NCBI RefSeq assembly: GCF_016862315.1
Contig: NZ_BOMS01000137.1
Span: 16,834 to 80,833 of the forward strand
Direction: 5' to 3'
DNA from: Actinoplanes palleronii
Lineage (GTDB): Bacteria > Actinomycetota > Actinomycetes > Mycobacteriales > Micromonosporaceae
DNA length: 64,000 nt
The translations under genes and the position numbers were made by a program. A model generated the notes under the pieces. It searched no databases and had not been told where the DNA came from. It saw only the letters and a program-made list of their open reading frames with translations. Positions within the stretch are counted from its first letter, which is position 1; the number at the start of each line of letters is the position of its first letter. Of this stretch, positions 1-6,323 are shown one piece after another.

Positions 1-114
1 GATGATGTCGGTCATCGACGTGTGTGCGAACCCGTGGCTGGCGAACCGGGACCGGGCCGCGTCCACGATCTGCTGGCGGCGGGCGTCGAGGTGAGCCTGG
101 CTGACCCTTGGCAT
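1..114 (-). CDS. TetR-family transcriptional regulator, 5' part only (runs off the window)
   Basis: The minus strand reads MPRVSQAHLDARRQQIVDAA, followed by RSRFASHGFAHTSMTDII, up to the window edge. This is the start of a TetR N-terminal helix-turn-helix: a helix with conserved basic residues, an A-x-x-x-F core, then the G-F-x-x-T-S/T-M motif. Only about 38 codons are inside the window, so the ligand-binding domain cannot be described. It is divergent from the aldo/keto reductase that starts at 177, with 62 bp between the start codons. A 7-6-7 palindrome lies directly against its own ATG, which is typical of an autorepressor that also controls the divergent enzyme. Family call firm; ligand unknown. 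Confidence 0.85.
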   Translation of the reverse strand, partial: MPRVSQAHLDARRQQIVDAARSRFASHGFAHTSMTDII

Positions 115-134
115 AAAAGAGTGACCTCTCTTTT
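115..134. promoter_or_regulatory. TetR operator palindrome
   Basis: Perfect inverted repeat AAAAGAG-N6-CTCTTTT between the divergent TetR and aldo/keto reductase genes, touching the TetR start codon. It is A/T-rich against a GC-rich background. Inferred to be the binding site of the adjacent TetR; no binding data. Confidence 0.6.
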
Positions 135-176
135 TAGGTGCTACTGTCGGAGCCTACCCGATCTTCAGGAGTCGCC

Positions 177-1211
177 ATGCGTTACCAGACCTTCGGCCGG
201 CTGACCGGACTGCGCGTGTCGGAGTACGCGCTCGGCACGGCCACGTTCAGCACGGCGAACGCCGCGGCCGCCCAGCAGATCTTCGAGACCTTCGTCGACG
301 CCGGCGGCACCACGTTCGACACGTCGAACATCTACCAGGACGGTCAGGCCGAGACCGTGCTCGGCGGGCTGCTCGGGCCGCGGCGCGACGACTTCGTGGT
401 GATCACCAAGTACAGCGGGACCCGGCAGGCCGAGCCCCGCCCCGGAAGCACCGGCAACAGCCGCAAGATCATGGTCCGGTCGCTCGAGGCGAGCCTGCGC
501 CGGCTGAACACCGACTACGTCGACGTCTTCATGCCGCACTTCCCGGACGGCGTCACACCGATCGAGGAGATCCTGGCCGGCTTCGACGACCTGATCCGCT
601 CCGGCAAGATCCGGCACGGTGGTCTGTCCAACTTCCCGGCCTGGCGGATCGCCGGCGCCGCCGTCCGGGCCGACCTGCGCGGGCTGGCCCCGCTGGTCGG
701 CATCCAGACCGAGTACAGCCTGGCCGAACGCTCCGCCGACCGGGAACTGCTGCCGATGGCGCAGGCGTACGGTCTCGGCGTGGTGCTGTACTCGCCGCTG
801 GCCGGGGGACTGCTGACCGGCAAGTACCGGCAGGGGGAGCAGGGCCGGCTGAGTGCTCGCGGCGACGCGATCGAGGGAACCGCGCAGCGCTCCGCGGTCG
901 TCGACGCGGTGCTGGCGATCGCCGACGAGCTGGGTGTCAGCGCGGTCCAGGTCTCCCTGGCGTGGCTGCGTCGCCGGTCCGCACGGGCCGCCACGGCGCT
1001 GGTCCCGATCGCCGGCCCGCGTACCCTCGCCCAGCTGCAGGAATACCTGCAGTCGCTGCACCTCGACCTCGACGACAAACACTACCGACTGCTGGACGAG
1101 GTCAGCGCGGTCCGGCCGGGCACCCCGCACGAGGACGTCGCCGCGGCCCTGAGTCACGGCGCCGACGGCGACCGCAGCCTGCTCGACCTGCCGGCCGTTC
1201 CGGTCAGGTGA
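177..1211 (+). CDS. aldo/keto reductase
   Basis: A 344-residue NAD(P)H-dependent oxidoreductase of the aldo/keto reductase superfamily, predicted soluble and cytoplasmic; substrate unknown. The (beta/alpha)8 signature is visible: TFDTSNIY carries the catalytic Asp and Tyr (residues about 50-57), VVITKY carries the Lys, and VFMPHFPDG carries the His. GGLSNFPAW and GIQTEYSL are the usual cofactor and substrate loop motifs, and the C-terminal VPIAGPRTLAQLQEYL is a typical NADP-binding segment. The ATG at 177 is chosen because CAGGAG lies 6 nt upstream; an upstream GTG at 138 would overlap the operator. It is divergent from the partial TetR gene and is probably its target. Confidence 0.9.
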   Translation: MRYQTFGRLTGLRVSEYALGTATFSTANAAAAQQIFETFVDAGGTTFDTSNIYQDGQAETVLGGLLGPRRDDFVVITKYSGTRQAEPRPGSTGNSRKIMVRSLEASLRRLNTDYVDVFMPHFPDGVTPIEEILAGFDDLIRSGKIRHGGLSNFPAWRIAGAAVRADLRGLAPLVGIQTEYSLAERSADRELLPMAQAYGLGVVLYSPLAGGLLTGKYRQGEQGRLSARGDAIEGTAQRSAVVDAVLAIADELGVSAVQVSLAWLRRRSARAATALVPIAGPRTLAQLQEYLQSLHLDLDDKHYRLLDEVSAVRPGTPHEDVAAALSHGADGDRSLLDLPAVPVR

Positions 1212-1225
1212 CGGCGGCGGGCGGC

Positions 1226-1244
1226 TCTTCCGTCGTACGGAAGA
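1226..1244. terminator. hairpin between convergent genes
   Basis: TCTTCCGT-CGT-ACGGAAGA forms an 8-bp stem with a 3-nt loop. It lies between the end of the aldo/keto reductase (1211) and the convergent SMI1-like gene end (1271), so it could serve both strands. There is no long T tract. Confidence 0.45.
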
Positions 1245-1270
1245 AGCGGGAACGATGAGCGGCGCGGTCC

Positions 1271-1855
1271 TCAGCCGGTGAAATAAAGCCAGAAAGCGAC
1301 GGTCGTCTCGGGTTCCGCGTCGTCGGACCAGGTGGTCGGGCCGCCGGCGAACTCGCGATGCAGGTAGTCGGCCACGTCGAAGCCGGCGAAGACGATGTCG
1401 GTCTGGTGGACCGACAGCACCGGGTGGCCGGACGTGCCGCGACCGGCGGGCAGGAAGCGGTGCGCGTACACCGGAACGAGCCGGGGGACGGTCGCGAGAT
1501 GAGCGCGGGCCTGATCGAGAACGGTCGCCAGGTCGGCGGGTCGCTCGCCCCAGCCGGGGTACCAGAAGCCGGCGTGTTCGACGTCGAAGAGGACGCCGTC
1601 GACCGGGCGGTCGAGCATCGTGCGCAGGGTGTCCGGGTCGCCGTCGCGCCAGTCCGGCCAGCGATCGGCGGTCGGCAGGCAGATGCTGAGAAAGGCCCGG
1701 TGGTCGTCGGCGAAGGTGAACCCGAACTGCTGCTCGATCCGGTCGAACTCGGCCGGCGTCAGACCGGGCTGCAGGTGGTGACGCGTGCCGGTGAGGTGGC
1801 GGGCCGCCCGCGCGCCCGCGACGACGTCCTCGTCGAACTGGTCGGTCGGCCCACG
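1271..1855 (-). CDS. SMI1/KNR4-like protein, in-frame start codon missing
   Basis: The frame opens immediately after the cupin TGA and encodes about 194 residues resembling actinobacterial SMI1/KNR4-type proteins. Recognisable segments are TPAEFDRIEQQFGFTFADDH near the N-terminus, GVLFDVEHAGFWYPGWGERP centrally, and LVPVYAHRFLP followed by PVLSVHQTDIVFAGFDVADYL near the C-terminus. That family includes immunity-type and uncharacterised proteins; no function can be assigned here. No ATG, GTG or TTG occurs in this frame before the conserved region. A GTG at 1854-1852 lies one nucleotide out of frame just before a GGG run, so adding one G would restore GTG GGG CCG. It is therefore a frameshifted gene, a sequence error, or a non-canonical start. 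The first in-frame Met, at 1618, would remove half of the domain. Confidence 0.6.
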   Translation of the reverse strand, partial: RGPTDQFDEDVVAGARAARHLTGTRHHLQPGLTPAEFDRIEQQFGFTFADDHRAFLSICLPTADRWPDWRDGDPDTLRTMLDRPVDGVLFDVEHAGFWYPGWGERPADLATVLDQARAHLATVPRLVPVYAHRFLPAGRGTSGHPVLSVHQTDIVFAGFDVADYLHREFAGGPTTWSDDAEPETTVAFWLYFTG

Positions 1856-2239
1856 TCACGCTCCGGGCTGGGCGGCACGGTCATCGGCGGGTGGCGCGCT
1901 CCAGTCCGGTTTGCCGCCGGCCGCGGTCGAGGTGACGTCGGGGCCGATCAGGAGGAAGTGGGCCTCGTCGCCGTCGACGCGGGGGCAGTGCTCGACGCCG
2001 CGGGGGATGACCAGCAGGTCGCCGGGCGTCAACGGGACGTCGCCGTCGCGCAGTTGGATCGTCATCCGGCCGTACAAAAGCAAGAATGTCTCGTCTTGAT
2101 CGTCGTGGGAATGCCAATGTGTGGATCGGGTTCCCTTCGCGACCTTGAGCAGGTTGCCGTTGGCCGCGGCGAGCACGCGCTGGGACCAGAACTCGGTGAG
2201 GCCGGCCGCTTCGTCGGCCAGGGCGAACTTTGTGAGCAT
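1856..2239 (-). CDS. cupin-domain protein
   Basis: A 127-residue single-domain cupin. The metal motif region reads THWHSHDDQDETFLLLYG (residues about 40-57) and the second cupin motif is PGDLLVIPRGVEHCPRVD, giving the expected His/Glu ligands on a small beta-barrel. Such proteins are enzymes or sugar and small-molecule binders; nothing here fixes the ligand. The ATG at 2239 is chosen because AGGAT lies upstream and the homologous region begins there; an ATG at 2299 would overlap the divergent GlxA gene. Its stop is followed at once by the SMI1-like frame, suggesting one operon. It is divergent from the GlxA-type regulator. Confidence 0.85.
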   Translation of the reverse strand: MLTKFALADEAAGLTEFWSQRVLAAANGNLLKVAKGTRSTHWHSHDDQDETFLLLYGRMTIQLRDGDVPLTPGDLLVIPRGVEHCPRVDGDEAHFLLIGPDVTSTAAGGKPDWSAPPADDRAAQPGA

Positions 2240-2290
2240 GCACCGATCCTGACCGGGGAACGACCGGCCCGGCACTGGTAGAAATGACCA

Positions 2291-3298
2291 ATGCCGCAAG
2301 GATCCTCACACCGGGTTGTCCTCGTCGTCGACGAACAGTCCAACCCGTTCGAGATCGGCTGCGCGTGCGAGATATTCGGCGGTCCGCTGCGGCCCGAGAT
2401 CGGATTTTTACTGTACGACCTGAAGGTCGTCGCTCCCCGCGCATCGACGCCCATGCGTGACGCACTGTTCAGCATCGGCGCGGTGGGGCGCCTCGACGAG
2501 ATCGACGAAGCGGACACCGTGATCGTGCCGAACCGGCCGTACGTCGAAACGCCCTCCCGCCCGGCCCTGCTCGCGGCCCTGCGCCGCGCGCACCAGCGCG
2601 GCGCCCGGATGGTCGGCCTGTGCACGGGCGCGTTCACCCTGGCCGAGGCCGGCCTGCTCGACGGTCGCCGGGCCACCGTGCACTGGAACCTGGCGGACGA
2701 GTTCCGGGCGCGCTTCCCGGCGGTGCGGCTGGAACCCGACGTGCTGTTCGTCGACGACGGTGACGTGCTGACCTCGGCGGGCAGCGCCGCGGCGCTCGAC
2801 CTGGGGCTGCACCTCGTCCGGCGCGACCACGGCGCGGAGATCGCCAACCACGTCAGCCGCCGCCTGGTCTTCGCCGCCTACCGCGACGGCGGCCAGCGCC
2901 AGTTCGTGGAACGCCCGATGCCGCCAGCCGCCGACCAGTCCCTCGCGCCGATGATGGCCTGGGCCCAGCAGTGCCTGGACGAGCCGCTGACCGTGGCGGA
3001 CCTCGCGCGGCGGTGCGGGATGAGCGTGGGCAGCCTGCACCGGCGGTTCCGTGCCGAGATCGGCACCACCCCGCTGGCCTGGCTGACCGTGGAGCGCGTC
3101 ACGCTGGCCTGCCGCCTGATCGAGCAGGGCGGTCACGGCCTGGAAGCCGTCGCGCGCCGCGCCGGGCTGGGCACCGGCGCGAACATGCGCGCCCTGTTCC
3201 AGCGGCACGTGGGCGTGAGCCCGGCGGATTATCGGCGGCGCTTCTATGGCCCCGCACCGTTGCCCAGCGACCGGGATGCAACGGACAGGACCAGCTGA
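2291..3298 (+). CDS. GlxA/FtrA-type AraC-family transcriptional regulator with DJ-1/PfpI domain
   Basis: A 335-residue two-domain regulator. Residues about 8-185 form a DJ-1/PfpI (class I amidotransferase-like) domain with the nucleophile elbow GLCTGAFTLAEAG and the motif TSAGSAAALDL. Residues about 215-320 form a double AraC helix-turn-helix: LTVADLARRCGMSVGSLHRR and the closing GVSPADYRRRF. In this family the DJ-1-like domain is thought to sense a small ligand. It is divergent from the cupin/SMI1 operon, 51 bp away, and probably controls it. The ATG at 2291 matches the usual N-terminus (HRVVLVVDEQSNPFEIG). No strong ribosome-binding site is visible, so translation may be weak or leaderless. 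Confidence 0.92.
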   Translation: MPQGSSHRVVLVVDEQSNPFEIGCACEIFGGPLRPEIGFLLYDLKVVAPRASTPMRDALFSIGAVGRLDEIDEADTVIVPNRPYVETPSRPALLAALRRAHQRGARMVGLCTGAFTLAEAGLLDGRRATVHWNLADEFRARFPAVRLEPDVLFVDDGDVLTSAGSAAALDLGLHLVRRDHGAEIANHVSRRLVFAAYRDGGQRQFVERPMPPAADQSLAPMMAWAQQCLDEPLTVADLARRCGMSVGSLHRRFRAEIGTTPLAWLTVERVTLACRLIEQGGHGLEAVARRAGLGTGANMRALFQRHVGVSPADYRRRFYGPAPLPSDRDATDRTS

Positions 3299-3320
3299 CC
3301 CCGCCACCCGCCCGAGTGTG

Positions 3321-3443
3321 CCCGGCTGGTTCTGGCGGCCGTTATGCGGGTCTCATTCGGGCCGCTGTGTCCAGCCGGGTGCGCCCCGGCTGGTTCTGGT
3401 GGCCGTTATGCGGGTCTCATAAGGGCCGCTGTGTCCAGCCGGG
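3321..3443. repeat. two tandem palindromic units with CCCGGCTGG/CCAGCCGGG ends
   Basis: Two 59-bp units (3321-3379 and 3385-3443), 64 bp apart and nearly identical. Each begins CCCGGCTGG and ends CCAGCCGGG, a perfect 9-bp inverted repeat that can fold into a hairpin. They fill the gap between the convergent GlxA gene and the GNAT gene. The same ends occur in palindromes at 14373-14490, 22644-22696 and 36561-36675. A terminator or REP-like role is plausible. Confidence 0.75.
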
Positions 3444-3452
3444 CGGCTCCGA

Positions 3453-3953
3453 TCAGCGAGCCTGATCGACGAAGCCGAGGCGGCGGTTCATCGCGATGGC
3501 GGTGTGGTTCTCCGGGTGGTGGAAGGCGACGAGTCGCTGGCAGCCTGCGGAGCGGGCGAAGCGGATCGCGAGGAGTTTCAGCGCGAGGGACAGTCCCTTG
3601 CCGCGGTGCGGGGCGAGCACGCCGGTCATCTCCGAGAACGCTTCGTCCTGGTGGACGGACGTGGCGGACATGCCGATCCAGTCACCGTCGAGGACGGCGA
3701 TGACGACACCCTCCGGGTCATACGTCGGCACGTCGATGCGCTGGGCGACGTACTCGTCGTACGCATAGAAGGGTCCGCGATTCGGGATGTCGGCCGAGCA
3801 GGTCTTGTTGAGCTCGTAGAGCGCGCGGCGGTCGCCCAGCTCGGCCATCGTCGAGAAGCGGATGTCCGCGGATCGGGCGCGGTGCAGGTAGTGCTCGAAG
3901 CTCGCGTCGTCGAACCGTGTGATGTCCAGTTCAAGCTTGACCCAGTCGACCAT
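3453..3953 (-). CDS. GNAT-family N-acetyltransferase
   Basis: A 166-residue acyltransferase-type protein. The C-terminal half shows the GNAT fold: VVIAVLDGDWIGMSATSV (beta strands before motif A), TGVLAPHRGKGLSLALK (motif A, the acetyl-CoA pyrophosphate loop, with R-G-K-G), then VAFHHPENHTAIAMNRRLGF (motif B, Asn and Gly-Phe). The N-terminal half (FDDASFEHYLHRARSADIRF) resembles the first half of tandem-GNAT proteins. The substrate cannot be inferred. The gene overlaps the end of the MazF-like gene by 23 bp on the same strand, so the two are probably cotranscribed. Confidence 0.85.
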   Translation of the reverse strand: MVDWVKLELDITRFDDASFEHYLHRARSADIRFSTMAELGDRRALYELNKTCSADIPNRGPFYAYDEYVAQRIDVPTYDPEGVVIAVLDGDWIGMSATSVHQDEAFSEMTGVLAPHRGKGLSLALKLLAIRFARSAGCQRLVAFHHPENHTAIAMNRRLGFVDQAR

Positions 3954-4341
3954 GGGAACGAACTCTACCGATGTCGATGGCCTGGTCGAGCTGCCGCATC
4001 GTCTCGGCCGGCAGCGTGGTCACGCGCTCGGTCAGGGCACCGGGTTCGACGGTCAGTTCCCAGGTGCAGAAGATGTGGCCGTTGCGGGGGAGCGCCACCC
4101 GCACCACGCCGACCTGGTGGAGGGTCTCACTCAGGTCGATGGGTACCTCGATGCCGACGAGTGGGCCGGTGTCCGCGACCGGACGGGCCTCGGCCGCCTG
4201 CTCCGGGGTGAGGATGACGAAGCCCCGCTTCTGTTCCGCGGTGGCCGGCGCGACGATCTGCACCGCGTCCCCGTGGTCGGAGATCAGCACGACCGGCCAC
4301 TCGGTGTCGAGCGGTGTCCACCAGACCTCGCCGCGTTTCAC
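3931..4341 (-). CDS. MazF/PemK-like growth-inhibitor-type protein
   Basis: A 136-residue protein starting VKRGEVWWTPLDTEWPVVLI, the typical beginning of MazF/PemK-fold proteins (RRGDVWW...RPVVVI). It continues EQKRGFVILTPEQAAEARPV and PRNGHIFCTWELTVEP, which fit the later strands. MazF toxins are sequence-specific mRNA interferases. Whether this copy has nuclease activity is open, because the usual conserved Ser/Thr and Arg positions are not clear and it is longer than a classic MazF. The GTG at 4341 has GGGGAG about 6 nt upstream; longer frames upstream lack one. No small antitoxin gene lies next to it; the downstream partner is the GNAT gene, overlapped by 23 bp. Confidence 0.65.
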   Translation of the reverse strand: MKRGEVWWTPLDTEWPVVLISDHGDAVQIVAPATAEQKRGFVILTPEQAAEARPVADTGPLVGIEVPIDLSETLHQVGVVRVALPRNGHIFCTWELTVEPGALTERVTTLPAETMRQLDQAIDIGRVRSHGRLGQA

Positions 4342-4719
4342 GCCGTCTCCCCACCCGGTCGGTCCGCCGGAGCATAGCGGGCCGTACGAGAACCGCAGTG
4401 ACGTCCCGGCCCTCGGTCTGGAGGTGGACGACGGCATGGTGATCTTCCATGCGGCGGACCCGGCGGTCGCCGAGGCGGTCTGGGGTTTCCGGTGGGTGCC
4501 GGCAATCCGGACCCGCCCACGTCCGTCGACAACGGGGCGGGCTGGCGGCCCTACCTCGATCATCTGTCGCTGACCTGCGTGGACATTACGAGGGGTTCAC
4601 CTCGCTCTGTTCGGCCGGGTTCCCGGCGTGCTGAGCCGCGACAAAGTTGGCAACGATTTTCATTACGAAAACGCGTGTTTCGCTTGCACGGCTCCTCGGC
4701 CGTCACTAGCTTCTCGGTA
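4342..4719. other. intergenic region with a possible gene remnant and Zur-like boxes
   Basis: 378 bp between the divergent MazF-like and CooC-like genes. On the plus strand, 4374-4500 encodes a gene-like stretch, ALGLEVDDGMVIFHAADPAV, followed by AEAVWGFRWV, with no start and quick loss of sense afterwards. It may be the residue of a decayed gene, but I cannot name the family. The right-hand 80 bp is the control region of the CooC-like gene. Confidence 0.4.
4648..4662 (-). promoter_or_regulatory. Zur-like box 1
   Basis: Read on the minus strand it is TGAAAATCGTTGCCA, preceded by GTAA. It matches 11 of 15 positions of the actinobacterial Zur consensus TGAAAATGATTTTCA. It lies 58 bp upstream of the CooC-like ATPase start and shares the 13-mer GTAATGAAAATCG with box 2. 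Inferred from the motif only. Confidence 0.5.
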
Positions 4720-5640
4720 ATGAAAATCGCTTTCACTGGCAAGGGCGGCAGTGGCAAGAGCACCCTGGCCGCGCTCTTCGTCGGACACCTGCGCGCCACC
4801 GGCCGCCGGGTCCTGGCGATCGACGCCGACGTCAACGTGCACCTCGCCCCGCTGCTCGGGGTCACCGCCGACCGGGGGGCCGCGCTGTCACATCCGGACA
4901 ATGCCACGTCCGTGCGCCGCCACCTGATGGGCACCAACACCCTGGTCGGCGCGGTCGAGCACTTCGTCGCCACCACCCCGCCCGGTCCCGGCTCGCGCCT
5001 GGTCACCCTCGATCCCGCCGACCCGGTGCTGGCCGGGCACGGTGTGGCGCTCGACGAGCGCACCCACGTCATGCACGTGGGCACCTACGAGCCGGAGGAC
5101 ATCGGCGGCGGCTGCTACCACGGCCACCTGGCCATCCTGGAGAACCTGCTGTCGCACCTGCGGGCGCAGCCCGGCGACTGGGTGGTCTGCGACATGGTGG
5201 CCGGTACCGACGCGTTCGCCAACTCGCTGCACGCCCAGTTCGACGCGATCGTGGTGGTCGTCGAACCCACGCCGGAATCGGTCACGGTGGCCCGCCGATA
5301 CCGGGAACTGGCGGCTGCGGCAGGCGTCGAGGACCTGCTGATCCTGGTCGGCAACAAGGTGGTCGACGAGGTCGACGTCGACTACCTGCGCCGCGAGTTG
5401 GGTGCTGAACCGCTCGCGGTGCTGCCGGCCCAGGCCGGCCTGCGACGGGCCCGGCAGGACGGGCGGTGCCCGCGGACCGAGGACCTCGAGGACGTCGGTC
5501 CGCTGCGGACCATCGCCGACGCGGTGCGACCGGTGTCCGTGCCCCGGCGAGACGCCTACCTGCGCGAACTGCACCTGAAGCTGGCGCAGAAGGACTGGGT
5601 GCGCAGCCTGCACGGCGACGTGGCCGGTCAGGCGGTCTGA
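4720..5640 (+). CDS. CooC-like P-loop ATPase, putative metal-cofactor maturation factor
   Basis: A 306-residue MinD/SIMIBI-class ATPase closest in layout to CooC, the nickel-insertion ATPase of CO dehydrogenase. Visible elements are the deviant Walker A GKGGSGKST (residues 7-15), DADVNVHLAPLLG (switch I), and VVCDMVAGTDAFANSL (Walker B/D-x-x-A-G). The segment EDIGGGCYHGHLAILENLL (about 127-145) aligns with the CooC metal-site segment, but the usual C-x-C reads C132-x-H134-x-H136 here. No CO dehydrogenase gene is in the window. Two Zur-like boxes sit at the promoter and start, hinting at zinc-responsive expression. The ATG at 4720 starts exactly at the conserved KIAFTGKGGSGKS. ATPase family firm; the client protein and the metal are unknown. 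Confidence 0.85.
   Translation: MKIAFTGKGGSGKSTLAALFVGHLRATGRRVLAIDADVNVHLAPLLGVTADRGAALSHPDNATSVRRHLMGTNTLVGAVEHFVATTPPGPGSRLVTLDPADPVLAGHGVALDERTHVMHVGTYEPEDIGGGCYHGHLAILENLLSHLRAQPGDWVVCDMVAGTDAFANSLHAQFDAIVVVVEPTPESVTVARRYRELAAAAGVEDLLILVGNKVVDEVDVDYLRRELGAEPLAVLPAQAGLRRARQDGRCPRTEDLEDVGPLRTIADAVRPVSVPRRDAYLRELHLKLAQKDWVRSLHGDVAGQAV
4721..4735 (+). promoter_or_regulatory. Zur-like box 2, over the start codon
   Basis: TGAAAATCGCTTTCA matches 12 of 15 positions of the Zur consensus. It starts one base inside the ATG of the CooC-like gene, so repressor binding here would block transcription at or just past the start. The palindromic arms TGAAAAT/GCTTTCA agree at 5 of 7 positions. Confidence 0.5.
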
Positions 5641-5644
5641 CCGG

Positions 5645-6256
5645 TCAGGCGGTCTGGCCGGGGAACAGCCGGTCGATCTGGTAGTCGATGGTGGCCAGGG
5701 CTTCCTCGGGGGTCCGGCCACCCACCAGCACGATCGAGGAGAGCCCGGCGGCCAGCGCGGCCAGCCCGCGGGCCTCGAGATCGGGATCGATCGCGGCGGG
5801 CACCAGATCGCGCGCCTGACCCGCACGCAGTTGACCCGCGATCAGGTTCTCCAGCATGTGCTGCGGGTTGTCGGCGTCGGCGGCCGTCAGGGTGGCATCG
5901 GTCAGCGCAGCGGCGTAGTAAGCAGCGTGCACCCGGCTCAGCAGCAGACTGTCCGGATCGGTCGGCAGCAGCTCGTGCAGGCAGATCCGGACCACCTCGA
6001 CCGGCTCCGGCGTGCGCCCCAGCTCGCCGAACCGGCTGCGCATCCGCTCACCGGCGGTGACCGCGGCGAGCTCGAACGCGTACACCAGCATCTGGTGTTT
6101 GGTCGTGAAGTAATACTGCACGAGCCGCATCGACACCTCGGACTCCGCCGCGACCTCGCGCAACGTGGCCGCGGGCAGCCCGCGCTCGGCGGCGATCCGC
6201 CACACTCCCGCGGCGATCTGCCGCCGTCGTACTTCATGATCCACCCGCTTCGGCAT
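5645..6256 (-). CDS. TetR/AcrR-family transcriptional regulator
   Basis: A 203-residue repressor-type protein. The N-terminal HTH reads RRQIAAGVWRIAAERGLPAA, with recognition helix SEVSMRLVQYYFTTKHQMLV; the C-terminal part (residues about 70-195) is an all-helical ligand domain of the BetI-like type. The ATG at 6256 (MPKRVDHEVRRRQ) is preferred over the one at 6298, which would place the coding region over the operator. It is divergent from the secreted carboxylesterase at 6324, and the 22-bp palindrome at 6279-6300 lies between them. It probably represses itself and the esterase. Inducer unknown. Confidence 0.92.
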   Translation of the reverse strand: MPKRVDHEVRRRQIAAGVWRIAAERGLPAATLREVAAESEVSMRLVQYYFTTKHQMLVYAFELAAVTAGERMRSRFGELGRTPEPVEVVRICLHELLPTDPDSLLLSRVHAAYYAAALTDATLTAADADNPQHMLENLIAGQLRAGQARDLVPAAIDPDLEARGLAALAAGLSSIVLVGGRTPEEALATIDYQIDRLFPGQTA

Positions 6257-6278
6257 CGCACCACTGTGCCATCTCCGG

Positions 6279-6300
6279 TTATGATACATCTGCATCATAA
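6279..6300. promoter_or_regulatory. TetR operator palindrome
   Basis: A 22-bp inverted repeat with perfect outer arms TTATGAT/ATCATAA and 18 of 22 positions symmetric. It lies between the divergent TetR and carboxylesterase genes and ends 24 bp before the esterase start, so it would overlap the esterase promoter. Confidence 0.65.
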
Positions 6301-6323
6301 AAAATCCTCACCCGGAGGTGCAA

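Noticed and set aside
165..1859. A 564-codon open frame on the minus strand
   Set aside because: It is antisense to the aldo/keto reductase, and its translation is Arg/Pro/Ala-rich without motifs; its 5' part lies one frame off the SMI1-like coding sequence. It is a GC-bias shadow.
4374..4510. A full gene between MazF-like and CooC-like genes
   Set aside because: Only about 40 residues of plausible sequence without a start; kept as a possible remnant.
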